Source: Deltaproteobacteria bacterium (GTDB taxonomy: Bacteria; Myxococcota_A; Polyangia; Polyangiales; Ga0077539). Taken from it: 64,000 nt of DNA. The position numbers and the translations under genes are program-made. Position 1 is the first letter of the stretch, and each line of letters begins with the position of its first letter. The notes beneath the pieces are model-generated. The model searched no databases. It was not told the origin of the DNA and was given only the letters and a program-made list of their open reading frames with translations. Location: positions 1-64,000 of the forward strand of contig CANJUR010000018.1 in the NCBI GenBank assembly GCA_947477565.1, in the 5' to 3' direction. Below, one piece after another: positions 24,634-33,652 of this stretch.

Positions 24634-26063
24634 GTCGCTCGCTGTGCGCGGCCCTGGTCCTGCTCGTGGCCCTGAGCGGGGCCTGCTCCCGCCGCGAGAC
24701 CCCCGCTCCTGCCCCGCGACCCGCGGCGACGGCGCCGACCTTCCACGGCGGGCCGGCGGCGCACCCCAACGACTGGTGCGGGAGCCACGGTGTGCCGGAG
24801 TCCGAGTGCACGCGCTGCAACCCCGAGCTGATCCCGCAGTTCCAGGCGCGCCACGACTGGTGCGGCGAGCACAGCGTCCCGGAGTCGCAGTGCGCAGCCT
24901 GCCATCCCGAGCTCCTCCGTCAGGGGGTCGCGGCCCCGCGGCCCCGCGGCGCACCGCCGACCCCGGCGGAACAGGGCGAACACGGCGATCGGACCCCTCG
25001 CAGTGACGCCAGCGCGGGCCTCGCGCCCGGGACGATGGTGCGCCTCGCCTCGCCGACCGTCGCCGCGCAGGTAGGGCTCGAGACGGTGACCGCGACGACC
25101 CGTCCGCTCACCGACGAGGTCGCGGTGCCGGCGCGCCTCGCCTTCGATGCGACGCGCCTCGCACGGGTCTCCGCGCGGGTCCCTGGCGTGGTGCGGACGG
25201 TGGCCGTCGGCGTCGGCACGGTGGTGCGACCGGGCGATCTCCTGCTCACCCTCGACAGCGCCGCGGCGGCTGCCACCCGCGCGGACGTCGAAGCCGCACG
25301 AACGCGCACACGCATCTCCGAGACCGCGCTCCAACGAGCGCGCACGCTCCAGGCCGAAGGGATCGGCAGCCTCGCGAGCGTGGAGCGCGCCGAGGCCGAA
25401 CACGCCGCCGCGCGGGCCTCGTTCGCGGGCTTCGTCGCTGCCGGGACGGCCGTGAGCGGCACAGGTCGGGCCGTGCGGGTGCTGTCGCCGCGCGCCGGGG
25501 TCGTCGTCGCTCGCGCCGCGGCCGTGGGCCAGCAGGTCACCGCCGAAGAGGTGCTCGTGGAGGTCGCCGACCTCTCGCGGATGTGGGCGATCCTCGACGT
25601 TCCCGACGCGCAGGCGCCGCGGCTCAGCGTCGGTCAGTCCGTCGCGATCGAGCTCGATGGCTTCGCTGCGCCCCTCGTCGGGACGATTGCATTCCTGGCA
25701 CCGGTGGTCGATCCACACACACGTACCGTCGAGGCGCGCGTCGAGCTCGCCAACCCCGACGGCCGACTGCGGGCCAACGCCTTCGGCCGCGCTCGGGTCA
25801 CGGTCGCGGCCGCCTCCGAGGGCGTGGTGCTGCCCCGCGACGCGCTCCAGCGGGTCGAGGCCCAGGACGTCGTCTTCGTCGAGCGCTCGCCCGCCGTCTA
25901 CGAGGCCCGCGTGGTGACGATCGCCCGCCGCACGACCGACGACGTCCTGCTGCGGGAGGGCGTCGCCCCCGGCGATCGGGTGGTCACCACCGGGGGCTTC
26001 CAGCTGAAGACGGAGATCCTGCGCGACAGCATCGGCGCGGGCTGCTGCCCCGACGAGGGCTGA
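24630..26063 (+). CDS. RND efflux periplasmic adaptor with duplicated Cys/His motif
   Basis: Membrane-fusion protein (477 residues) linking the RND pump to an outer-membrane channel. The lipobox LSGAC places lipidation at Cys19. Residues 48-67 and 76-95 repeat the motif DWCGxHxVPESxCxxCxPEL, a likely metal-binding pair. The barrel-sandwich and alpha-hairpin follow (RVSARVPGVVRTVAVGVG, hairpin ~220-270, VLSPRAGVVVARAA). The tail ends SIGAGCCPDEG with another Cys pair. GGAGG lies 4 bases before ATG 24630. No TolC gene follows, so it must borrow a channel. Confidence 0.88.
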   Translation: MSRSLCAALVLLVALSGACSRRETPAPAPRPAATAPTFHGGPAAHPNDWCGSHGVPESECTRCNPELIPQFQARHDWCGEHSVPESQCAACHPELLRQGVAAPRPRGAPPTPAEQGEHGDRTPRSDASAGLAPGTMVRLASPTVAAQVGLETVTATTRPLTDEVAVPARLAFDATRLARVSARVPGVVRTVAVGVGTVVRPGDLLLTLDSAAAAATRADVEAARTRTRISETALQRARTLQAEGIGSLASVERAEAEHAAARASFAGFVAAGTAVSGTGRAVRVLSPRAGVVVARAAAVGQQVTAEEVLVEVADLSRMWAILDVPDAQAPRLSVGQSVAIELDGFAAPLVGTIAFLAPVVDPHTRTVEARVELANPDGRLRANAFGRARVTVAAASEGVVLPRDALQRVEAQDVVFVERSPAVYEARVVTIARRTTDDVLLREGVAPGDRVVTTGGFQLKTEILRDSIGAGCCPDEG

Positions 26064-26069
26064 CGGCGC

Positions 26070-29000
26070 GTGCTCGGCCAGCTGATCGCGCTCTCGCTAC
26101 GGCATCGCTTCGCCGTGCTCGCCCTCACGGCGGCCATGGCGGCGCTCGGCGTCTGGTCGTTGCGTGAGCTGCCCATCGACGCCTTCCCCGACACGACGCC
26201 CGCGCAGGTGCAGGTCAACACGGTGGCCCCGGCCCTCGGACCCGAGGAGATCGAGCGCCTCGTGACCTTCCCCGTGGAGCAGTCGCTCTCGGGGCTGCCG
26301 GGCCTCGTCGAGGTGCGCTCGCTCTCGCGCTTCGGACTCTCGCAGGTGACGGCCCTCTTCGAGGACGGCACCGACCTCTACCGCGCCCGCCAGGTCGTGG
26401 GCGAGCGCGTCGCCACGGCGCGCCTGCCCGAGCGCCTCGGTCCGCCCGCGCTGGGCCCTGCGGCGACGGGCCTGGGGGAGGTCTTCCACTACCTCGTGAC
26501 GGGGCGGGGGAAGTCCCTCGCCGAGCTGCGCACCGTCCACGACTGGGTGCTGCGACCCCAGCTGCGGAGCGTGCGCGGCGTCGCCGAGGTCAACACCTGG
26601 GGCGGCGAGGAGCGGCGGGTAGAGGTGCGGGTCGATCCGATCGAGCTGCGGCGACGAGGGTTCGCGCTCCACGATGTGGCCCAGGCTCTGCGACGCAGCC
26701 ACGGCAGCGAGGGTGGGGGGAGGCTGGTGCGATCGGGCGAGGCGACGCTGGTGCAGGGCGTCGCGCTGCTCACCACCCTGGGCGACGTCGAGGGCGTGGT
26801 CATCGGCGCGGAGGGCGGGGTGCCCATTCGGGTGCGGGACGTCGCGCGGGTGGTCGATGGGGCCGAGATCCGCCGCGGCGCGGTGACGGCCCACGGGCGC
26901 GGCGAGGCCGTGCTGGGCCTCGGGTTCATGCTGCTGGGCGAGAACAGCCGCGAGGTGAGCGCCGCCCTTCGCGCGCGGCTGGACGAGGCCCGGGCGTCAC
27001 TCCCGCCGGGCATCGACGTGGAGGTCGTCTACGACCGGCGCACCCTCGTGGACGAGGTGCTCACGACCGTGCGCACCAACCTGCTGGAGGGCGCGCTGCT
27101 GGTCGTGCTGGTGCTCTTCGCCTTCCTGGGCAACGTCCGCGCGGGGCTCGTGGTGGCGTCGGTGATCCCGCTCGCGATGCTCTTCGCCTTCACGGCCATG
27201 CGCGTGACGGGCGTCGCCGGGAGCCTGATGAGCCTCGGCGCGATCGACTTCGGGCTCGTGGTGGATAGCGCCATCATCGCCGTCGAGAACGCCACGCGCC
27301 GACTTCGCGAGGATGGCGGTCGTCGCCCGGTAGTCGAGGTGGTGCGCGAGGCGTCGCTGGAGGTCCGCGGGCCGACCCTCTTCGGCGAGCTGGTGATCGC
27401 CATCGTGTACCTGCCGGTGCTCGCGATGGCGGGCCTGGAGGGCAAGCTCTTCCGGCCGATGGCGCTGACGGTGCTCTTCGCGCTCGCGGCCTCCATGGTG
27501 CTCTCGCTCACCTACGTGCCCGTCATGACCAGCCTGGTGTTGCGCCGTGGCGCGCGCGGCGATGAACCGCGGCTCATCGGCTGGCTCCATAGGCTGTACA
27601 GACCCGTCGTCGAGATGGCCTTGCGCCGCCGCGGGTGGGTGGTCGTGCTGGCGGCGCTGCTCGTGGCCAACGGGGCGGTGCTGGCGACGCGGCTCGGCGC
27701 CGAGTTCGTTCCGCGGCTCTCCGAGGGCACCGTCGTGGTCAACACGGTGCGCCTCGCCAGCGTCGACCTCGACGAGTCGGTGCGCTACGGCACGCAGATC
27801 GAGCGGGCGCTGCTGGCCGCCTTCCCCGACGAGATCGCGCGCATCTGGACGCGCACGGGGACGGCGGAGACGGCCACCGACCCGATGGGCGTCGAGCTCT
27901 CGGACGTCTTCGTGACCCTCCAGCCGCGTGCCCGGTGGCGCCGCGCGCGCTCCCAGGATGAGCTCGTGCAGGCGATGCAGGCCGCGCTGCGGGACCTGCC
28001 CGGGATGCGCACGGTGTTCACGCAGCCGATCGAGATGCGAGTCAACGAGATGGTCGCAGGCATCCGCGCCGACCTCGGGATCAAGATCTTCGGCGACGAC
28101 CTCGACGAGCTGCGCGCCGCGGCGCGGCGGGTGGACGCCATCGTGCGGACCATCCCGGGGAGCGCCGACGTCTCCGTCGAGCAGGTGACGGGCCTGCCCG
28201 TGCTCCGCGTCGAGCTCGACCAGGCCGCTGCGTCTCGCTTCGGCATCCCCGCCGAGGCGGTGCTCGCCACGGTGGCCGCGCTCGCCGGCGTGGAGGTCGC
28301 CGAGCTCCGCGAGGGCCAGCGGCGCTTCCCCGTCGCGCTGCGCATCGAGCCCGCGCGCGCGGTGGACGCCGACGCCATCGGCGCCCTGCTGGTGGCGGCC
28401 CCGGACGGCGCGCAGGTGCCTCTCTCGCAGCTCGCCCGCATCCGGACGGAGTCCGGGCCCTCGACCATCCAGCGCGAGTGGGCGCGGCGGCGCATCATCG
28501 TGCAGGCCAACGTGCGCGGGCGCGACATCGCCTCCTTCGTGTCCGAGGCGCGGCGCCGCATCGGGGCGGAGGCGCAGCTCGCGCCCGGGTACTCGGTGAC
28601 CTACGGCGGACAGTTCGAGCACCTGGAGCGCGCGCGCCACCGGCTGCTCTTCGTGGTTCCGCTCGCGCTGCTGCTGGTGTTCTCGCTGCTCTACCTCACC
28701 TACGGGCGGGTGCTCGACGCGCTGCGGGTCTTCACCGGCGTGCCCTTCGCGGCGCTCGGCGGCGTCGTCGCGCTGTGGCTGCGGGGGATGCCCTTCTCGA
28801 TCTCCGCGGCGGTGGGCTTCATCGCCGTGAGCGGCGTGGCGGTGCTGGGCGACATGGTGCTGGCCTCGACCATCCGGCGCTCGCTCGACGCGGGCGTCGA
28901 GGCGCGGGAGGCCATCCGCGCGGCGGCCCTGGAGCGACTACGCCCCGTGCTGATGACGGCGCTCGTCGCGGGCCTCGGGTTCCTCCCCATGGCGTTGAGC

Positions 29001-29153
29001 CGGGGCATCGGCGCCGAGGTGCAGCGGCCGCTGGCGACGGTGGTGCTCGGGGGGCTGGTCTCCTCGACGCTGCTCACGTTGGTGGTGCTTCCGGCGCTGT
29101 ACTCCTTCCTCGCGCGGCCCCAGGTCGCGACCCGCGAGGCCTCCGACCGATGA
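26070..29153 (+). CDS. Heavy-metal RND efflux pump (CzcA/CusA family)
   Basis: A 1027-residue inner-membrane proton antiporter of the HME-RND group. It opens with a membrane helix (RHRFAVLALTAAMAALGVW), the IDAFPDTTPAQVQVNT strand and a TM4 region GAIDFGLVVDSAIIAVEN (Asp393), the D-F-G type seen in CzcA-like pumps. Two large periplasmic loops and twelve membrane helices are expected from length and pattern. The GTG start at 26070 lies 6 bp after the adaptor stop. The stop overlaps the propeller lipoprotein start. Together with the CadC-like regulator this suggests Cd/Zn/Co-type export, which is inference. Confidence 0.92.
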   Translation: MLGQLIALSLRHRFAVLALTAAMAALGVWSLRELPIDAFPDTTPAQVQVNTVAPALGPEEIERLVTFPVEQSLSGLPGLVEVRSLSRFGLSQVTALFEDGTDLYRARQVVGERVATARLPERLGPPALGPAATGLGEVFHYLVTGRGKSLAELRTVHDWVLRPQLRSVRGVAEVNTWGGEERRVEVRVDPIELRRRGFALHDVAQALRRSHGSEGGGRLVRSGEATLVQGVALLTTLGDVEGVVIGAEGGVPIRVRDVARVVDGAEIRRGAVTAHGRGEAVLGLGFMLLGENSREVSAALRARLDEARASLPPGIDVEVVYDRRTLVDEVLTTVRTNLLEGALLVVLVLFAFLGNVRAGLVVASVIPLAMLFAFTAMRVTGVAGSLMSLGAIDFGLVVDSAIIAVENATRRLREDGGRRPVVEVVREASLEVRGPTLFGELVIAIVYLPVLAMAGLEGKLFRPMALTVLFALAASMVLSLTYVPVMTSLVLRRGARGDEPRLIGWLHRLYRPVVEMALRRRGWVVVLAALLVANGAVLATRLGAEFVPRLSEGTVVVNTVRLASVDLDESVRYGTQIERALLAAFPDEIARIWTRTGTAETATDPMGVELSDVFVTLQPRARWRRARSQDELVQAMQAALRDLPGMRTVFTQPIEMRVNEMVAGIRADLGIKIFGDDLDELRAAARRVDAIVRTIPGSADVSVEQVTGLPVLRVELDQAAASRFGIPAEAVLATVAALAGVEVAELREGQRRFPVALRIEPARAVDADAIGALLVAAPDGAQVPLSQLARIRTESGPSTIQREWARRRIIVQANVRGRDIASFVSEARRRIGAEAQLAPGYSVTYGGQFEHLERARHRLLFVVPLALLLVFSLLYLTYGRVLDALRVFTGVPFAALGGVVALWLRGMPFSISAAVGFIAVSGVAVLGDMVLASTIRRSLDAGVEAREAIRAAALERLRPVLMTALVAGLGFLPMALSRGIGAEVQRPLATVVLGGLVSSTLLTLVVLPALYSFLARPQVATREASDR

Positions 29154-30337
29154 CCACGCGCGTTGCTCCGTCGGGAAGCGCTTCGGGACGGACCGGCCTC
29201 CCGTTGGCGTGCGCGTCGCTCGTGCTGGCCCTCGGCGCCTGCAATGGGACCCCAGCGCCTGCGGAAGATCCGCGCGTCTGGTTTCGCGCGGCGGTCATCG
29301 GGGCCCCCGGCGGCGCGCTGCTCAGCGTCTGGGGGGACGCGCGTTCGCAGCGAGCGTTCCTGGTGGGCGGCTTCGTCGGGGTCGATCCCGCGAGCGTGCC
29401 AGGCGGCACGGCAGGACGCCTCGTCGAGTATCGCTGGCCCGGGCGCTTCATCACCCGATGCACCGCCGACAGCGCGCTCTGGTGGGTGTCGGGCGTGGAG
29501 AACGCCGCCGGCGCGCTCGAGCTCTGGGCGGTGGGCGACCGCGCCCGCGTCCTGCGGATGCGCGGGGATCGCTGCGAGCCCGTGGCCACGGGGCTTCCCT
29601 CGACCGGCGGCGAGCCGACCTTCTGGGGCGTCCTCGCGCGCTCGCCCGACGACATCTGGATCGTCGGCGGCTCGGCGCGACCGGACGGACCCCACGGCGT
29701 CCTCCTGCACGGAGACGGAACCTCGTGGCGGCAGGAGCCCATCCCCGAGAGCGCCGCTTCGGAGAACCTCTACAAGGTCACCGCGGACGGCGACGTGCTC
29801 TATGTCGTGGGTTCTGGTGGACTCATCCTGCGGCGCGGGGCGGGCGACGGGGTGTGGCGTCGCATCGACGTCCAGCTCCCCACCTCGGACCATCGGCTCT
29901 TCACCGTCTCCTGCGCGGGCGGTGCGTGCTTCGCGGTGGGCGGCAGCGCGTCGGGCCTGCTGCTCACGGGCGGCGACCAGGGCTGGCGCGCGCTGTCCAC
30001 GGTGGGCGACGCCTCGCTGGAGACGCTCCCCCCGCTAAGCGGCGTGTGGGCGCGCGGGGCCGACGACGTGCTGATGGTGGGCGCCAACGGGGCGACGCTG
30101 CACCTCGGTGGCGGTGGCATCCGCGGAGCTGTTCGGTCCCTCACCTCCGCGACGCTGCACGGCGTGGGTGGGTTCGGCGAGGTGGTGATCGCCGTCGGCG
30201 GTGAGCTCTCCAACGCGACGACCTCCCAGCGCGCCGTGATCCTGGTGCAGCACGACGACGCGCCGGACATCACCCTCGACGGCAGGACCTACGTGGCAGG
30301 CGCAGTGCAGGGGTCGCGGCCCGGCGCCGGGCAGTAG
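29150..30337 (+). CDS. Beta-propeller lipoprotein coupled to RND pump
   Basis: A 395-residue predicted lipoprotein (lipobox LVLALGAC). The body has repeated blade-like segments ending in W-x-V-G or V-V-G motifs (ALELWAVGDRARVL, DDIWIVGGSARPDG, DVLYVVGSGGLILR, ADDVLMVGANGATLHLGG). This pattern is typical of myxobacterial propellers of the kelch/photosynthesis-type. ATG 29150 overlaps the pump stop (ATGA), so it is made with the efflux system. It is not clearly homologous to the MYXO-CTERM propellers at 48-53 kb. The role is unknown; a surface protein linked to metal stress is plausible. Confidence 0.75.
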   Translation: MTTRVAPSGSASGRTGLPLACASLVLALGACNGTPAPAEDPRVWFRAAVIGAPGGALLSVWGDARSQRAFLVGGFVGVDPASVPGGTAGRLVEYRWPGRFITRCTADSALWWVSGVENAAGALELWAVGDRARVLRMRGDRCEPVATGLPSTGGEPTFWGVLARSPDDIWIVGGSARPDGPHGVLLHGDGTSWRQEPIPESAASENLYKVTADGDVLYVVGSGGLILRRGAGDGVWRRIDVQLPTSDHRLFTVSCAGGACFAVGGSASGLLLTGGDQGWRALSTVGDASLETLPPLSGVWARGADDVLMVGANGATLHLGGGGIRGAVRSLTSATLHGVGGFGEVVIAVGGELSNATTSQRAVILVQHDDAPDITLDGRTYVAGAVQGSRPGAGQ

Positions 30338-30377
30338 TCGCGTCTCCGGGGCGACGCGAGGAGCCGTCACCACGGCG

Positions 30378-31568
30378 TCATCGCAGCGCCCACTGCCCCG
30401 CGGCTGCGGTCAGCAGCACGACGAGCCACGGCGGCGCCTTCCACAGCTCCAGCAGGCCGAAGGCCACCAGGGCGGCCGCGAGATCCCGCGCGTTCGCCAC
30501 TGCCTCCGCCATGACGGGCGTGTACAGGGCCGCGAGCAGCACGCCGACGACGGCCGCGTTCGCGCCTCGCAGCGCGGCCTGCATCCAGGCCTTCGAGCGC
30601 AGCCGATGCCAGAACGGCAGCGCTCCGCCGATCAGCAACCAGCCAGGCAGGAAGATCGCGAACAGGCACCACAGACCGCCTGTCCAGGCATGGGGACCGC
30701 CATGGATGATCGCTCCGAGGTAGCCCGCGAAGCTGAAGAGAGGCCCCGGGACGGCCTGGGCGGCGCCGTAGCCCGCGAGGAAGGCGTCGTCGCTCATCCA
30801 GCCGCGGGGGATGATGGCCTCCCGGAGCAGCGGCAGCACCACATGCCCGCCGCCGAAGACGAGGGCGCCGGGGCGGTAGAACGCATCGAAGACGTCGACG
30901 GACTTCGCGCCGGTCGCCGGCGCGACGAGCCTCGGTGCGACCAGCAGCACTGCGAAGGCGACGAGCGCGGCGACGGCGGCGACGTGGCCCCGCGCCCGCT
31001 CCACCACCGTGGGGCTCACCGGGTCGGGGAGATCGCGGTAGAGCCAGCAGCCGACCGCCGCGCCACCGACGATCACGCCGACCTGGCCGAGCGCTCCGGG
31101 GAAGATCAGCGTCGCAGCGGCGGCGGCCAGACACAGCGTCAGGCGCGGTCGGTCAGGGCAGAGCTTGACCCCCATGCCCCACACCGCCTGGGCGACCACC
31201 GCGACCGCCGCGAGCTTGAGCCCGTACCGCCAGCCCGCGCCGTGCAGGTCGCCCAGCGCAGTGACCCCGTACGCGAACGCGATCATCAACGCGGCGGACG
31301 GGAGCAGGAAGCAGAGCGAGGCGGCGAGCGCGCCCGCGAGGCCAGCGCGCTGCATCCCGATGGCGAACACGACCTGACTGCTCGCCGGTCCAGGGAGGAA
31401 CTGACACAGCGCGACGATGTCGGCGTACTCGTCGTCGCCGAGCCAGCCGCGCGTCTGGACGCACTCCGCCCGGATGTAGCTCAGGTGGGCGATGGGCCCT
31501 CCGAAGGAGGTGAGCCCGAGCTTCAGGAACGCCCCGGCGACCTCCGCCACCGCACTCAAGGCGTTCAT
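30378..31568 (-). CDS. chrA: ChrA-type chromate transporter
   Basis: A 396-residue long-chain CHR-family membrane protein with two homologous halves: FLKLGLTSFGGPIAHLSY near the N terminus and ALVFGGGHVVLPLLRE with GYGAAQAVPGPLFSFAGY in the second half. The proline motif LCQFLPGPASSQ is present in the first half. About ten to twelve membrane helices are visible. Family members export chromate. It lies downstream of the cysteine desulfurase gene on the same strand with 243 bp between, part of which is an MFS gene remnant; independent transcription is likely. ATG 31568 is the start; the ribosome site is weak. Confidence 0.92.
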   Translation of the reverse strand: MNALSAVAEVAGAFLKLGLTSFGGPIAHLSYIRAECVQTRGWLGDDEYADIVALCQFLPGPASSQVVFAIGMQRAGLAGALAASLCFLLPSAALMIAFAYGVTALGDLHGAGWRYGLKLAAVAVVAQAVWGMGVKLCPDRPRLTLCLAAAAATLIFPGALGQVGVIVGGAAVGCWLYRDLPDPVSPTVVERARGHVAAVAALVAFAVLLVAPRLVAPATGAKSVDVFDAFYRPGALVFGGGHVVLPLLREAIIPRGWMSDDAFLAGYGAAQAVPGPLFSFAGYLGAIIHGGPHAWTGGLWCLFAIFLPGWLLIGGALPFWHRLRSKAWMQAALRGANAAVVGVLLAALYTPVMAEAVANARDLAAALVAFGLLELWKAPPWLVVLLTAAAGQWALR

Positions 31569-31683
31569 CTCGCGGACTCCTCAGTGCATCCAGGAAGGTT
31601 GGTGGATCTGCGACTCCCCACGCGTCGAGGCCCAGCAGGTGATCGCGGCCTCGTCCATCGCGGCACCTCGCTGCGCATGAATT

Positions 31684-31800
31684 GCCGTACCCGCGCCCGC
31701 GCTCCTGCTTCGGGACCAGCCGTGCGATGGCTGCTTTGAAGACGGAGTCCTGCGCGCCCATGCTGATGGCCCAATACGCCGCGCCGACCTTGAGCGTCCA
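31684..31800 (-). pseudogene. MFS transporter gene fragment
   Basis: A short frame reads WTLKVGAAYWAISMGAQDSV followed by FKAAIARLVPKQERGRGYG, matching the MGAQ-S-x-x-A-x-x-V-P-x-x-x-R-G-x-x-Y-G signature between helices of a major-facilitator protein. Nothing before or after it continues the family, so it is a relic left between chrA and the cysteine desulfurase gene, probably by deletion. Confidence 0.6.
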
Positions 31801-31811
31801 CCCAGTGGCGC

Positions 31812-32954
31812 CTACCCCGTCTTGATGTGGCGCCAGGAGCGGGCGAGGGCCTCCGCCGCGCGCTCGACGTCGCCCTCCGTCGTGCCGCGTCCCAGCGTCA
31901 AGCGCACCGATCCGAGCGCCTCATCGGGTGTCACGCCCATCGCGAGGATGACCGCGGACGCTCGCTCATGGCCCTCGTGGCAGGCCGATCCCGTGGACGC
32001 GGCGACCTCGGACGCCCCCGCGAGCACGGCCTCTCCTGACGCGCGAGGGAAGCGGACGTTGAGGGAGTTGGGCAGGCGCAGCTCGCCGTGGCCGTTGAGC
32101 GCGAGTCCCGGAACGACGGCCGAGAGGCGAGCCCACAGCGTGTCGCGGAGCGCGCGCATGCGAGGACCGACGTCCGCCGTGTCGATCGACGCCCGCTCGC
32201 ACGCGACGCCGAGGCCGACGATGGAGGCGACGTTCTCGGTGCCGGGGCGCATCCCGCGCTCATGGCCCGCACCGAGGGCGAACGGAACCAGGGGTGTTCC
32301 ACGCTTCACGTAGAGCGCGCCGACGCCCTTCGGCGCGTAGAGCTTGTGGCCCGCGATGGAGAGCAGATCGACGCCGAGTTCACGCACACGGACCGGCACC
32401 TTGCCGATCGACTGCGCCGCGTCGGTGTGGACGATGGCACCCGCCGAGCGCGCGAACCCTGCCAGCTCGGCGACGGGCTGGAGCACGCCGGTCTCGTTGT
32501 TCGAGTGCATCACCGTGACCAGCGCGGTGCGCTCGTCGATGGCCGCGCGAGCCTCGTCCAGGCGGGCCCGACCGTGCTCATCTACGCCCACGCGTGTGAG
32601 CGTCCAGCCGTGGCGCGCGAGCCAGGCGCAGGGCCGCTCCGTCGCGGGGTGCTCGATCGCCGTCGTGACGATGGACCGTCGGTCGTCGCGGGCCTCTGCG
32701 ACGCCGCGGATGGCGAGGTTGTTCCCCTCGGTTCCGCCCGAGGTGAAGACGATCTCGTCGTCGTCGCAGCCCAGGAGCGCGGCCACCTGCTGACGCGCCT
32801 GTGCGACAGCGATCCGAGCGCGGCTGCCGTACACGTGACTGCTCGACGGATTGCCGAAGTGCTCGCGCAGGTACGGGAGCATCGCATCGACCACCTCGGG
32901 GAGCAGCGGGGTCGTGGCGTTGTGGTCCAGGTAGATGGGGGCGCTGTCGCTCAT
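31812..32954 (-). CDS. Cysteine desulfurase (NifS/IscS family)
   Basis: A 380-residue PLP enzyme moving sulfur from cysteine onto its own Cys as a persulfide. Features: YLDHNATTPLLPEV at the N terminus, SNNETGVLQP, the PLP lysine in SIAGHKLYAPKG and the catalytic Cys in ASTGSACHEGHE. The loop spacing fits the NifS/IscS class rather than SufS. It is the last gene of an eight-gene operon; its ATG overlaps the methyltransferase stop (ATGA). In this context it probably serves sulfur handling rather than general Fe-S assembly, since no iscU or fdx is adjacent. Confidence 0.92.
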   Translation of the reverse strand: MSDSAPIYLDHNATTPLLPEVVDAMLPYLREHFGNPSSSHVYGSRARIAVAQARQQVAALLGCDDDEIVFTSGGTEGNNLAIRGVAEARDDRRSIVTTAIEHPATERPCAWLARHGWTLTRVGVDEHGRARLDEARAAIDERTALVTVMHSNNETGVLQPVAELAGFARSAGAIVHTDAAQSIGKVPVRVRELGVDLLSIAGHKLYAPKGVGALYVKRGTPLVPFALGAGHERGMRPGTENVASIVGLGVACERASIDTADVGPRMRALRDTLWARLSAVVPGLALNGHGELRLPNSLNVRFPRASGEAVLAGASEVAASTGSACHEGHERASAVILAMGVTPDEALGSVRLTLGRGTTEGDVERAAEALARSWRHIKTG

Positions 32955-33652
32955 GCCCGAGCCTCGTTCTTGTCGGCACGAAGCGCCAGAAATGCTGCGC
33001 CCGGTGCGTTGCAGCGCGTGAGGAGCGGCTCGAACGGGGCCACCACGCGAGCCGCGAGGCCGCTCGGCGGAAAGAAGACCGAGCCGCGAACGTCGGCGAT
33101 GCGGAGGCCAGCGTTGCGCGCGAGCGCTGCGAGCTCGGAGCGTGACCAGAACTGCGCTCGTCGCCAGGTGCCGGCACCGAGCCATCCCCGCACGCGGCGC
33201 TCGGCCGCCCACACGCTGAAGCGACCGAGCTCGCCGAGCACGAGGCGTCCGCCCGGTGCGAGCACGCGAGCCATTTCGCGAACGGCGAGTCCGGCGTCGG
33301 GCACGAAGCAGAGCACCGTAACCGCGAGGACCACGTCGAAGGAGGCGTCGTCGAACGGCAGGCGCTCAGCGTGGGCCTGGATGAACGTGACGTCTACGCC
33401 GCGCGAGGCCGCGCGCGATCGGGCCGCGGCGAGCATCTCGGGCTCGACGTCGAGCGCGGTGACGACACCGCCGCGGGCGGCCGCCTCGATCGCATAGGTG
33501 CCGTCGCCGGTCCCCACGTCGAGCACGCGCAGACCTTGGAGCGACCCGACGAGGTCGAGCACCACCCGCGTCTCCACGCGCTCCGTGATGCCGCCCAGGG
33601 TAGTGGCGCGCCAGCGGGCGTAGGACTGCGCGGCGACGACCGGCTCCGTCAC
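32951..33652 (-). CDS. SAM-dependent class I methyltransferase
   Basis: A 233-residue Rossmann-type methyltransferase: motif I VLDVGTGDGTYAIEAA, motif II VTALDVEPEMLAAARSR, post-II LPFDDASFDVVLAVTVL and the ALAPGGRLVLGELG-type segment VLAPGGRLVLGELG. It resembles the UbiE/methyltransf_11 group. It lacks the conserved Cys set of arsenite methyltransferases. GTG 33652 overlaps the cysteine synthase stop (GTGA). Placed between cysteine synthase and desulfurase, a thiol or sulfide acceptor is conceivable, but that is inference from context only. Confidence 0.85.
   Translation of the reverse strand: MTEPVVAAQSYARWRATTLGGITERVETRVVLDLVGSLQGLRVLDVGTGDGTYAIEAAARGGVVTALDVEPEMLAAARSRAASRGVDVTFIQAHAERLPFDDASFDVVLAVTVLCFVPDAGLAVREMARVLAPGGRLVLGELGRFSVWAAERRVRGWLGAGTWRRAQFWSRSELAALARNAGLRIADVRGSVFFPPSGLAARVVAPFEPLLTRCNAPGAAFLALRADKNEARA

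Noticed and set aside
31812-32954. Iron-sulfur cluster assembly operon
   Set aside because: The cysteine desulfurase lacks iscU, iscA, hscAB or fdx neighbours; the context is reactive-sulfur metabolism.
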